Assembly: GCA_965228445.1 (NCBI GenBank)
Contig: OZ245813.1
Coordinates: forward strand, 1,798,001 to 1,862,000
Length of the DNA: 64,000 bases
Direction of reading: 5' to 3'
Source: Thalassobaculum sp965228445
GTDB lineage: Bacteria; Pseudomonadota; Alphaproteobacteria; Thalassobaculales; Thalassobaculaceae
A program made the translations under genes and the position numbers. The notes under the pieces were generated by a model. The model had not been told where the DNA came from and searched no databases. It worked only from the letters and a program-made list of their open reading frames with translations. This document shows, piece by piece, positions 26,760 to 35,573 of this stretch. Numbering within the stretch: position 1 is the first letter of the stretch; each line of letters starts with the position of its first letter.

Positions 26760-27926
26760 TCAGCGCGCCGGGATCACCCGGTGGAAGAGTTCACGCACGA
26801 CGACGTCGTCTCCGCGCAGCCGGGCGACCAGCGCATCGAAGGCGGCGCCGGACAGGCCGTCGAGTTCGCCGAACGCCTCGCCCACCCGCGGGCGGTCGCC
26901 GTCGGCGAACACCAGCAGCCCCCGCAGGTCGACCCCGCGCCGCATCCAGTCGGGCGGCCTCACCTGCACCTGGACCGCGTCGCCGGGGTCGAGCACCCGC
27001 ACCACCGGCTCCCCCCGGCCACGGCGGGGCGCGTATTCCTGCACTCCGCCCTGAACCGCAGCGTAGAGCCACAGATGCACCGGGCGCCCGCCCGTATTGA
27101 CCGCGCGGAACGCGACGGCGCAGACGCCCTCCGTCGCTTCCGAGCCGGCGACCGGGACCGCCACTGCGGCCGGCCCGCACACCCCGTCGACTGACCGGAA
27201 CTCCAACAGATCGAAGGACACGCTGCCGGGATCGGAGAGCCCCGCAATCTGGGCCGCGGGCGCATCCCCGTGATCCGCGCCCGATTTCTGCCAGAGTCCC
27301 CACCCGAGTGTAGCGGATGTCAGCAGCACGGCCATGCCGAGCGCCATGGCGGTCCGGGCACGGCCGCCCCGAGCGGCCGGAGGGTCGAGATCGAGACGGG
27401 CCAGAACCTCCCGGACCGACCTAACGGCCAACGGATCGGGGCTCGGGCCGGCGTGCGGCGTCAGGTCGCCGGCATTCTCCACGGCGGCGACGGCGAGCAC
27501 CGGAAGATCGCCCATGAACAACGCGGCGGAGCGGCGCGCCTTGTCCGCCACCCGCTCCACCGGTCCGATCCCCAGGTCCAGATCCACCGTACCGGTCGCC
27601 CACACGACGCCGTCCGCCGGTCCGTTATCCTCCGCCAGCCGACCCGCCAGCTTCAGCCGGTGGGCCAGGTAGAAGCCAAGCTGCCAGCTGCGTCCCTCGT
27701 CGATGGGGCGGTCCACATCGACCCGGAACACCCCATGTCCGACATCGCGCTCCACCACGCCGGTCGGCCGCCGGACGAAGGCGTCGTAGTCGCCCGAGAT
27801 CGGCAGGGCCGTCGTACTGCCCGCCAGACAGACGACCGAGCGGAGCCCCGGATCCTCCGCCGTGATCCGGCGCACCGTGCTGGGTCCGTCGGTCGTCCCC
27901 ACGACCACCCGCAGACGCCCCCTCAT
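26760..27926 (-). CDS. Lon-like (S16) protease-domain membrane protein, novel
   Basis: It has 388 residues. The N-terminal half resembles a Lon-type Ser-Lys proteolytic domain: FRVDVDRPIDEGRSWQL (67-83) aligns by eye with the Lon strand before the catalytic serine (S80 here), and VVWATGTVDLDLGIGPV with VERVADK (K129) matches the TGEIDLxGxVxPVGGxKEK region. VAAVENAGDL and VREVLARLDL follow as in Lon. There is no AAA+ domain. A membrane helix (about 194-211) leads to a beta-rich C-terminal domain with two cysteines (GVCGPAAV and GVCAVAF) and RPVHLWLYAA, recalling DUF4384. It is the last gene of the caspase-neighbour cluster. The domain reading is inference from motif order. Confidence 0.55.
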   Translation of the reverse strand: MRGRLRVVVGTTDGPSTVRRITAEDPGLRSVVCLAGSTTALPISGDYDAFVRRPTGVVERDVGHGVFRVDVDRPIDEGRSWQLGFYLAHRLKLAGRLAEDNGPADGVVWATGTVDLDLGIGPVERVADKARRSAALFMGDLPVLAVAAVENAGDLTPHAGPSPDPLAVRSVREVLARLDLDPPAARGGRARTAMALGMAVLLTSATLGWGLWQKSGADHGDAPAAQIAGLSDPGSVSFDLLEFRSVDGVCGPAAVAVPVAGSEATEGVCAVAFRAVNTGGRPVHLWLYAAVQGGVQEYAPRRGRGEPVVRVLDPGDAVQVQVRPPDWMRRGVDLRGLLVFADGDRPRVGEAFGELDGLSGAAFDALVARLRGDDVVVRELFHRVIPAR

Positions 27927-27956
27927 CGTCTGTCGCTCCGCCGCGGTCGGGCGCGG

Positions 27957-28472
27957 TCACACCAGGTACAGGCGGGCATCGGCATCCGCCAGGGCCACCA
28001 GGATCGGATCGGAATTGTCGACCAGCACCTGCACCAGACCGTCCACGGAGGGCGGCAGGCCGATCTCCAGCGGCTCGGCCCCGTCATGGACGGCGATCAG
28101 CCGGCCGGGCGCGGCCGCCGGGTCGTCCAGGGAGATGGCCACGAAGCTCTGACCCGGCGCGCCGCGGGACGCTACGACCCGCAAGCGCGCCCCTTCCGTC
28201 AGCCGATCGATTTCGGTCCGCGGCGTCGACGCGGCCGCCTGGCGGGGAAACACGACCAGGGCCGCGTCGGCCAGCAGCGCATCCAGATCCGCACCGGGCC
28301 GGATGCCGCCCGGCAGCGGACGGCCGGTCACCAGGGCCGACCAGATCGCCGACACCGACGGCCGGGCCGGGACCCGGCTGTCGGTCAGGTCGCGCGCGGC
28401 GTCGAGGGCGGCAAACAAGGTCTCCGCAGTCCGGCGTCCGCCGGCATCCAGCTCGCGCCACCGCCCGGTCAT
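27957..28472 (-). CDS. Unknown 171-residue protein
   Basis: Not recognised. It has an N-terminal helical part and a beta-rich C-terminal half containing GARLRVVASRGAPGQSFVA and QVLVDNSDPILVALAD. It has no signal peptide. The start codon at 28472 overlaps the stop of the preceding 546-residue gene as ATGA, so its translation is coupled to that gene. The next gene, the Lon-like membrane protein, begins 30 nt downstream. Coupling suggests it and the 546-residue protein form a complex. Confidence 0.6.
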   Translation of the reverse strand: MTGRWRELDAGGRRTAETLFAALDAARDLTDSRVPARPSVSAIWSALVTGRPLPGGIRPGADLDALLADAALVVFPRQAAASTPRTEIDRLTEGARLRVVASRGAPGQSFVAISLDDPAAAPGRLIAVHDGAEPLEIGLPPSVDGLVQVLVDNSDPILVALADADARLYLV

Positions 28473-30109
28473 GCGGCGTCCCCGTAGAGCGCCCGGAAGC
28501 CGGCGCGGAACCGCGCGGAATCCTGCGCGAAGGTCTCGGCGTCCAGGCGGTCTTCGGCGGCGATGCGAACATGCTGCAGCCGAACCAGCAGGCGCCGGAC
28601 CAGGGGCGCGCCGGTCGCCATGCCGTCCACCGCCGTCCCCGAGCGGCTGTCCGCGCCGCCGAAGCCGGCCCGCCCGACACCGCGGAGCGCCTTCCTGGCC
28701 TCGCCGATCAGCCCGGCGACCTCCGGGCCGACGACGGTCGGGTCGGCCAGCGCCGCCACCATGCCGGCCACGCCCCCCGGTCGCAGGGCGACGACATTCG
28801 CGCCGTCGGCCCCGCTCGGCCGCCGGTCGCGCAGCCCGCTCAGATCGGCCGCCGGCAGCCGGGCCAGCACCTCCAGCGCCGCCTCCGCCCGGTCGGCCTC
28901 CACCAGCACCGCCAGGGCCGCGAGGGCCATGCGCTCGAGCCGCTCCTCCATTCCGCGCCACTGGCCGAGACGCTTGTCATAGGGCTCGCAGTCCCGCAGA
29001 TCGATCAGCCCGACGACCTCGTCCCTCGGCGCATGGCGCCGCAGCGCCTGGCTCAACCGGGACTGCACAGCCCCGAAGGTTGCCGCGCGCAGGATCGACA
29101 GGGCAAGGGCGCCGGCATGGGACCCCAGCCGGGCGATCAGGTCGAGTTCGGCGATCTCCCGGCGGGTCAGGAACTTCACCGCCGCGGCCGGCTCGCTCTG
29201 CAGCGCGCGCAACTCGTCCGCCTCGCCGTCATGCACCTCCAGCAGCGCCAGCACCGTGCCGGGATCGACCTCCCCCGCCTCCCGGTCCGAGCCGACCGGC
29301 AGGGCGCTGTCGATCGCGTGCCGCTCGAAGGCCGCCTGCAGGGCGGTGCGCAGCATGCCGACCCGTTCGGTCACCACGCGGAAGCCGCGCAGCTCCGTCG
29401 CCTCGTCACCCTTCCCGGTCACGGAGCCGTACCAGTAGTCCAGCACCGCCCGGTCATCGAGGTCGTCCAGCCCGAAGCCCGCGCCGCGGCTCATTTCCAG
29501 AAAGCCGATCAGGCGGGCGAAGACCCGAAGGCTCTGCGCCGGGGAGAGGTGCTGCTTCAGATGGTCGTAGAACAGCCGCGACAGGGCATTTGCATGTCCG
29601 GCCGCCCGGTGCGACCGGAACGGGGCGTCGAGCCAGGCACGGATCTCGGCGTCGACCGCCCGATATCCGAGGGCCGTCACCATCAGTTCCAGCAGGGCGG
29701 CGAGAAACCCCATCCGCCCATAGCTGACGGTGAACGGCCCGTCGGGATAGGCGATCCGCACGCCGTCCGCTTCCAGCCGGAAATCCGCGTCGAACGCCGC
29801 GCAGTGACGGGCCCCGGACTGGATCTGCGCCCTGAAGGCAGGCGCGCGGGCGACCTGCACGCCGAAGAACAGCGCCGGCCAGCCGTGCCGGCCGCCGACC
29901 GCATCGGCTATCCGCAGAAGATGGCACAGCTCCAGCAACGGCTTGCCATAGGCGCGGGCGGCGACGGTGCGAGACAGGGCCCGCATCACGTTCGGCGCGT
30001 ATTTCGGCCCGCCGCCCAGATCGGCATCGGCCACCGTCCGGAACGCCGCCTGCAGTTCCGGGCTGATCGAGCCTGCGAGCAACGCGCGTTCGGGAGAGAT
30101 GCCGTCCAT
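28469..30109 (-). CDS. Unknown 546-residue helical protein
   Basis: Not recognised. It has no signal peptide and is strongly alpha-helical throughout, with segments such as RSHRAAGHANALSRLFYDHL and ERLERMALAALAVLVEADRAEAALEVLARL that resemble helical-repeat scaffolds. AGGACC precedes the ATG at 30109 (MDGISPER); longer upstream versions lack a ribosome site. It leads the three-gene half-operon with the 171-residue and Lon-like proteins and follows a 248-nt gap after the exported protein gene, which leaves room for a separate promoter. Confidence 0.6.
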   Translation of the reverse strand: MDGISPERALLAGSISPELQAAFRTVADADLGGGPKYAPNVMRALSRTVAARAYGKPLLELCHLLRIADAVGGRHGWPALFFGVQVARAPAFRAQIQSGARHCAAFDADFRLEADGVRIAYPDGPFTVSYGRMGFLAALLELMVTALGYRAVDAEIRAWLDAPFRSHRAAGHANALSRLFYDHLKQHLSPAQSLRVFARLIGFLEMSRGAGFGLDDLDDRAVLDYWYGSVTGKGDEATELRGFRVVTERVGMLRTALQAAFERHAIDSALPVGSDREAGEVDPGTVLALLEVHDGEADELRALQSEPAAAVKFLTRREIAELDLIARLGSHAGALALSILRAATFGAVQSRLSQALRRHAPRDEVVGLIDLRDCEPYDKRLGQWRGMEERLERMALAALAVLVEADRAEAALEVLARLPAADLSGLRDRRPSGADGANVVALRPGGVAGMVAALADPTVVGPEVAGLIGEARKALRGVGRAGFGGADSRSGTAVDGMATGAPLVRRLLVRLQHVRIAAEDRLDAETFAQDSARFRAGFRALYGDAA

Positions 30110-30357
30110 TCCGGGGTCCTGAACAAGGCGTGAGCGGGGCCGGGACAGCAACTCTACGCAAGGCGACGGCAATTTGCACGCATGGGCATCATAGACTATG
30201 GATTTATCAACCATCGCCAAACAACGCCAGGAGCCAGGCACGGCGGTCGGCGATACGGTCGAGCTAGGCGCGGGACGCTAGGTCGCGCCCGAGGAAAGGC
30301 GTCATCAGACAGCCGCTCCCCTCGCCCGATAGGATGGGCGCCCGCCGGTGCGTCCGG

Positions 30358-31335
30358 TCATTGCGGGCCGCCGGCGCCGGCGGGCAGCACCCGCTCGATC
30401 CGAATTTCCCCGACCCGTACGCGCAGCACGGTTTCGTGCTCCGGATCGAGGCCCATATCCACCAGAAGCAGGGTCAGCCAGCGCTCGATCTCGCGGGGGC
30501 TTGCCGTGGTGACGTATTCGTAGCGCCGCAGGGCCGTACCGCTGCGCAGCAGGTCATAGCTGCGGAACCCGGGAAACCCGTCCGACATCACCCCGATGAT
30601 GGACAGGACGTCCTCGGTGGTGAGGTTGCGGAGCGTCACGGTGTAGACCGATTCCAGTGCCCGCGCCCCCGCCGTCGCCGCCTCTTCCGGCGGTACGAGA
30701 ACCGCCTCTTCCGGCGGTGCGAGAGAGGCCAGCCTGCGGGCCAGCACCGCGCCCAGTTCGGTCGCCAGATCCCGGGCCCTGGTGCCCACCGCGTCGGACG
30801 CGCAGGCTGCCGTGACGCAGCGGCCAGGCGCGGCCACCGACTCGGTCGGCAGGTCGAAGGCCCCGAGAAAGCGGTTGCTGCGGATGTCGTAGAGCTCCCC
30901 GGACAGGTGGATATCGATCCGGGTGGCATATCGAAGGTCCCGGTAGGAGGCTTCGATGCGGAACAGCAGTGCCGCCCGGACCCGCGTGGACGCCCGTTCC
31001 GCCACATCGGCCAGTTTGGCCGCTCCCAGCACATCGACCTTGTCGCGGTACGGCCGGGCCGCCCAGCCCAACCCGGCGGCGATCGCCTCCTCGTCGACCA
31101 CGCGGAAGCCCCGCCGGTCCAGCGCGTCCTGCAGCTCGGAGACCACCCTCCGGAAGGCCGGGTCGGTGCGCGGCACCAGGGCCTCGTGACCGTCCTCGCC
31201 GAGGACCAGGACCGTCACCGGCCCGATTGGCTGCGCCCGGCCGACCTCCTGGGCATGACCGCGGGTGGCCGCGGAGGCACAGCAGATCAGAAGGCCGCCA
31301 ACGAATGCCAGTGTCACCGCCCGACCGGCCATCAA
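30358..31335 (-). CDS. Exported protein in caspase cluster, unknown function
   Basis: This is a 325-residue predicted periplasmic protein with a signal peptide (ICCASAATRGHAQE near 20-29). The N-terminal domain, with PAFRRVVSELQDALDRRGF, resembles the alpha/beta fold of the CsgG/LpoB-like N-terminal family, but the match is by eye. A duplicated PPEEA motif occurs near residue 210. The C-terminal part has DVLSIIGVMSDGFPGF and LTLLLVDMGL. It lies 46 nt after the DUF4384-like gene, so it belongs to the caspase unit. Confidence 0.6.
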   Translation of the reverse strand: MMAGRAVTLAFVGGLLICCASAATRGHAQEVGRAQPIGPVTVLVLGEDGHEALVPRTDPAFRRVVSELQDALDRRGFRVVDEEAIAAGLGWAARPYRDKVDVLGAAKLADVAERASTRVRAALLFRIEASYRDLRYATRIDIHLSGELYDIRSNRFLGAFDLPTESVAAPGRCVTAACASDAVGTRARDLATELGAVLARRLASLAPPEEAVLVPPEEAATAGARALESVYTVTLRNLTTEDVLSIIGVMSDGFPGFRSYDLLRSGTALRRYEYVTTASPREIERWLTLLLVDMGLDPEHETVLRVRVGEIRIERVLPAGAGGPQ

Positions 31336-31381
31336 AGTCGCCTCTCCATCGCATCGCCCTCCCGGTCGCGCCGCCCGTCCC

Positions 31382-33034
31382 TCAGTCCGGCGCCCGCGTC
31401 CGATAGGGCAGCACCGTCACGCTGACTCGGCTCAGGTCGAGACCGGCCAGCGCGTCCAGAAACGCGCTCATCTCCGCCGCCGCGGCGAGGCTGCCCTGCG
31501 GCGTCTCCCCCACCAGCGGGGCCAGCGCATCGGCCAGGAAGGGTACCGCGCTGGCGACCAGCACCAGGGCCTCCAGGCTTTCCTGCGATCCCGGCAGCGC
31601 GGCGGCGGTCACCTGGGCATCGGCGGGTCCGGGCAGATCCGTCCGCCGGTCGGCCTCCAGCAGCCGCGCCTCTCGGCCCGTCGGAGCGATCCGGACGACA
31701 GTATCGTCGGCCTGCCAGGCATAGGCGGCGACATAGGCCCGGCCGTTCCGTGCCACCACCCGCGCGCTCAGCGCCTCGCCGGGTCGGTATAACGCCCGCT
31801 CCACCGCCGCCTCGATGCGCGGAGCATCGGCGCCGCCAAGCCGGGCCAGCCGCGCCGCCAGCTCCAGCACAGCGCCGGCGCCGCCGGCCGGCCGGTCGCG
31901 CCAGATCTCCTCATGGGGGACCGCCCGCGCGAGACTGCCCATGGCGGCGGCCACCTCCCGTGCGGTTCCGGCGCCGGCATGTCCCCCGCCCCGGCCGAGC
32001 GCGTCGTCGATCAGCGCCGCCCGGGCCAGGACCCGCGCGGCGAACCGCACCTCCCTGGGATCGGTCGGACGGGTCGGCGAGAAGGTGCCGACCGCCCGGT
32101 ACAGTCCCTGCCCGACCCGCCCGCCGTCGCGGGTGAGCGGCAGAAAGCCCCTGGGGATCGAGGCGAGAGCGATGCGGGCCGTTGCATGGGCCTCGCCCGG
32201 CCCCATCGCCGCCCGGGCCTGCACGTCGACCCGGTCGCCCTGGTCCCAGAGATCGAGCTCCAGGCGGACGACCCGCGTCTCCGGCGGCGCGCCGAGCCGG
32301 CTCAGCGGACGGGTCACGTAGAGCGGCGGCGTCGCCAGGCGCTGCGTCAGATGCTCCGCCACCAGTCCGGCGAACCAGTCGGCGGCGGCACCGCGTGGGC
32401 CGCGCCGCTCGATCCGGCTGGCGAACGCCGCGGCCGGATCCGCCGACAGCCGCAGCGTCTCGGCAAGGGCGATGCCGAGCCGGCGGGCGCCGACCTGCGC
32501 CTGAACCACGTCGGCCTGCCCCAGGTCGGCGTCCAGGACGACCGGCGGCGCCGTCGCCAGCACTTCCCCCAGCGCGCCTTCACGCAACCCGACCAGCCGC
32601 GCCGCCACCGAGAGCGCGCCCCCCTGCTCGGCCACGGCCGCCACGACCAGGGCATCCACCACCGCTCCCGCCAGCAAGCTCTGAGACGACGCCTCGGCGA
32701 AGCTCGCTGCCTCGTCCCAGACGGCGGACAGGTCGCGCCGGGTCAGCACCTGCCCGCCGGGCGGGGCGGCGGCCAGGAGGGCAGCGGTCAGCGCCCCCTC
32801 CACGTCGGCCAGCACCGCCTCCGGCAACCCGCTCTCATCCGGGTCGAGCGGCTGCAGGGCGATACGGGCCCCGGCCGGCAACGGCGCCCAGAGGTGGGCG
32901 GCAGGCGCGGCGAGAGCGCGGGTCCAGTCCTCGTCCGCGGACGCCGGCACGCCTGTCAGAGCCAGGGCGACCAAGGTCAGGGCGGCCAAGGTCAGGGCGG
33001 CCAAGCGCCGGGCCATCCGGGCGAGGGCCGTCAT
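31382..33034 (-). CDS. Exported CsgG-like/DUF4384-like protein
   Basis: This 550-residue protein has a signal peptide ending near GVPASADED. Residues about 35-160 look like a CsgG/FlgO-type domain (LTRRDLSAVWDEAASFAEA). The C-terminal region from ERALYRPGEALSARVVARN through VVRIAPTGREARLLEADRR reads as a DUF4384 beta-sandwich, a domain otherwise commonly fused to caspase-like peptidases (family knowledge). Its ATG at 33034 overlaps the caspase stop by four bases (ATGA), so it appears to be the split-off partner of that protease. Start chosen for this overlap and for the signal peptide. Confidence 0.65.
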   Translation of the reverse strand: MTALARMARRLAALTLAALTLVALALTGVPASADEDWTRALAAPAAHLWAPLPAGARIALQPLDPDESGLPEAVLADVEGALTAALLAAAPPGGQVLTRRDLSAVWDEAASFAEASSQSLLAGAVVDALVVAAVAEQGGALSVAARLVGLREGALGEVLATAPPVVLDADLGQADVVQAQVGARRLGIALAETLRLSADPAAAFASRIERRGPRGAAADWFAGLVAEHLTQRLATPPLYVTRPLSRLGAPPETRVVRLELDLWDQGDRVDVQARAAMGPGEAHATARIALASIPRGFLPLTRDGGRVGQGLYRAVGTFSPTRPTDPREVRFAARVLARAALIDDALGRGGGHAGAGTAREVAAAMGSLARAVPHEEIWRDRPAGGAGAVLELAARLARLGGADAPRIEAAVERALYRPGEALSARVVARNGRAYVAAYAWQADDTVVRIAPTGREARLLEADRRTDLPGPADAQVTAAALPGSQESLEALVLVASAVPFLADALAPLVGETPQGSLAAAAEMSAFLDALAGLDLSRVSVTVLPYRTRAPD

Positions 33035-34365
33035 CGCCACATCTTCTCCACCGCGAGGCCATCGGGGGCGACGGCAATCCGCATCACCGCCTCGGCCGTG
33101 TCCGACACGCCCCCGCCCTGCCAACGGTATCGGATCTCCAGGTCGAACGTGTTGCCGTCGACCTTGACCACCCGGCTCTCGCTGATCTCCTTCATCCGTT
33201 CGGCGAACTCGACCTGGGGCGGATTGCCCCGCTGATCCCAGACCGTTCCCTGGCGAGTATAGAAGCCTTCGATGGTTCGACGCAGGTCCTCCCAGTGGGA
33301 CTGCACGAAGACCTGGGCATCGGCCACCGTCGGTCCGAGAGCGGGATACAGGGCGGGTCCGGAGCCGGAGGGCGCTGCGGCGGACAGGGGGGGCGCCGCC
33401 TGAGGGGTAGCGGCGGCCGGCGGCAACCGCCCCTGCCGGGCCACCACCGGCGCCAGCACGGACTTCGGGTCGCCCAGCACGCTCGCCTTCTGGACGCGGC
33501 GGTGCAGCCGGCGGGCGGCATAGGTCAACTCGTCGTCCAGGTACACCTCCAGCTCACCCAGCGTGACGACCCCGTCGCCGTTGCCGCTCCGCCCCCGGTC
33601 CGCCGCGCCGTCGTACAGCGCATCCATCATGTGCCGGGTGAACAGGCCAAGCCGGCGCTCCTCGTCCCAGCTCGCCACCTGATCGCCCTGGGCGGCGCTG
33701 ACCACGGTCAGGCCGGCGGGATCGGGCGGGGCCTCGGTGCGGATATAGACAGGCGAGGCAGAGCGCAGCAGCCAGCCGGCGGCGGAATTGCCCGAGAAGC
33801 AGGCATCCAGCAGAACCAGGGTGGAGCGCGCCTCCAGCCGCGACAGGTTCGACAGCAGCACGTCCAGCGCGAAGCCGTTTATCTCCGGCGTCGCCGGATC
33901 GGCATCCGCCGGCAACAGGTAGCCGCGCCGGTCGCGCAGTCCCGGCACACCGTGGCCGGAGTAGTAGACCAGCACATCGGACACGCCCGGCTTCACCCAG
34001 GCCCAGAGCTTGCCGCGGTGGTCTGCGGCATTGCCGAACACAGACAGCATCTCCGCCTGGGACGCGTTGCGCAGATCGATGATGTTGCCGGGGCGAAGGC
34101 CGAGCACATCGGTCGCCAGCCGCCGGACCGCCTGGGCGTCGTTTTCGGCATAGCGGACGTCCGGAAGACCGTGGGCGTAGCGTCGGTTGCCGATGATCAC
34201 CGCGATGGCGTCCCGATTGTCCGGCACTCCACCATAGAGCGTCCCGACATCCGAGGCGCCAGCGCCGCCGGACGGGGCAATCCTGCTCGCCTCAAAAGCC
34301 TGAGCGGGTACCGAAAACGACAGCACAAGCCATAGAGCGATGCGAAACGTCCACGGGCGTTCCAT
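33031..34365 (-). CDS. Exported caspase-like (C14) cysteine protease
   Basis: This 444-residue protein has a signal peptide (SVPAQAFEAS, about residue 23) and a caspase/metacaspase domain. The dyad is H138 in LVYYSGHGVPG and C189 in LVLLDACFSGNS. NGDGVVTLGELEVYLDDEL (262-280) resembles an EF-hand-type loop common in prokaryotic metacaspases. A proline-rich linker follows, then a SnoaL/NTF2-like C-terminal part (HWEDLRRTIEGFY). Signal-bearing caspases are rarer than cytoplasmic ones. It is the first gene of the cluster and overlaps the next by ATGA. Substrates unknown. Confidence 0.85.
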   Translation of the reverse strand: MERPWTFRIALWLVLSFSVPAQAFEASRIAPSGGAGASDVGTLYGGVPDNRDAIAVIIGNRRYAHGLPDVRYAENDAQAVRRLATDVLGLRPGNIIDLRNASQAEMLSVFGNAADHRGKLWAWVKPGVSDVLVYYSGHGVPGLRDRRGYLLPADADPATPEINGFALDVLLSNLSRLEARSTLVLLDACFSGNSAAGWLLRSASPVYIRTEAPPDPAGLTVVSAAQGDQVASWDEERRLGLFTRHMMDALYDGAADRGRSGNGDGVVTLGELEVYLDDELTYAARRLHRRVQKASVLGDPKSVLAPVVARQGRLPPAAATPQAAPPLSAAAPSGSGPALYPALGPTVADAQVFVQSHWEDLRRTIEGFYTRQGTVWDQRGNPPQVEFAERMKEISESRVVKVDGNTFDLEIRYRWQGGGVSDTAEAVMRIAVAPDGLAVEKMWR

Positions 34366-34498
34366 CCGAACCCCACGACCACAACCATGACGATATCGCG
34401 CAGTCTACCGGACCGCGCGCCATATGGCACGCGGCGAGATCAGCCAGGAGCAGTACGAGCAGCAACGGACCCAGCTCGCCTCGAACTGACGGCGCGGC

Positions 34499-35446
34499 CT
34501 ATCCCTTGCGTTTCGCGAAGGCCTCCGCCAGCAGGCAGAGCTGCTCGAACAGGATCGTGGCGCCCAGCAGGGCGGTATTGCCGCTCGGATCGAAGGGCGG
34601 GGAGACCTCCACCATGTCGCCGCCGATGAAGTCGACGCCGGACAGCCCGCGCAGCAGGTGCAGGGCCTCGGCCGCGGTGAAGCCGCCGAATTCCGGCGTG
34701 CCGGTCCCCGGTGCATAGGCCGGGTCGCAGGCGTCGATATCGAAGCTCAGATAGGTCGGACCGTCGCCGGCCACCTTCAGCGCCTCGGCGATCACCGCGT
34801 CGAGCCCCATGCCCGGGATCTCGTGCATGTAGATCACCCGCATCCCGCTCTCATGGCTGAACGACCACTGGTCGCGGTCGTTGATGCCGCCGCGGATGCC
34901 GATCTGGATCGTGCGCTTGGGGTCGAGCACGCCCTCCTCCGCCGCCCGACGGAACGGCGCGCCGTGATGGAAGCGCGAGCCGAAATAGTCGTCGCCGGTA
35001 TCGGCATGGGCGTCGATATGGATCATGCCGACCGGCCGGTCCTTGCCGATCTGGCGCAGGATCGGCAGGGAGATGGAATGGTCGCCGCCGACCGACAGCG
35101 GCACCAGCCCCGCCGCCACCACCTTCTCGTAATACCGGTCGATCTCGCCGTGGGCGCCTTCAAGCTGGAACGGTCGCTCGATCACGCAGTCGCCGATATC
35201 GGCGACCCGGGCGAGGTCGTAGGGGCAACAGCCGGTCGCCTGGTTGATCAGCCGCATCAGGCTGGAGGAGTTGCGCACCTCGCGCGGGCCGTGGCGCGCA
35301 CCCGGCCGGTTGGTGACGCCGCCGTCATAGGGCACGCCGATCATGGCGATGTCGACCGCGCTCCAGTCCGCCGCGAAGGGCGCCCGCATGAAGGTCGGGA
35401 TGCCGGTGTAGCGCGGGCGGGCGATCGGGCTGTCGGACTGGGCCAT
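34499..35446 (-). CDS. speB: Agmatinase-type ureohydrolase
   Basis: This 315-residue manganese-dependent enzyme of the arginase/agmatinase fold hydrolyses guanidino compounds to urea and an amine. Metal ligands are H123 in GGDHS, D145, H147 and D149 in IDAHAD, and D236 and D238 in SFDIDACDP. Agmatine is the default substrate, but guanidinobutyrate or guanidinopropionate hydrolysis cannot be excluded. It is divergent from ygfZ. Agmatinase would feed putrescine metabolism together with the decarboxylase at 55 kb (inference). Confidence 0.85.
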   Translation of the reverse strand: MAQSDSPIARPRYTGIPTFMRAPFAADWSAVDIAMIGVPYDGGVTNRPGARHGPREVRNSSSLMRLINQATGCCPYDLARVADIGDCVIERPFQLEGAHGEIDRYYEKVVAAGLVPLSVGGDHSISLPILRQIGKDRPVGMIHIDAHADTGDDYFGSRFHHGAPFRRAAEEGVLDPKRTIQIGIRGGINDRDQWSFSHESGMRVIYMHEIPGMGLDAVIAEALKVAGDGPTYLSFDIDACDPAYAPGTGTPEFGGFTAAEALHLLRGLSGVDFIGGDMVEVSPPFDPSGNTALLGATILFEQLCLLAEAFAKRKG

Positions 35447-35573
35447 GGTCTGTCTCCTGTCGAAATCGGCCCGAGTTTGGCGACCGCGCCGCCGGGTGGC
35501 AATGGCACGAACGACCTGCGCTCTTGCGGCGGCTCTCCGCGAGGCTTACCTCTACATCCGCATCGGAGGAACC

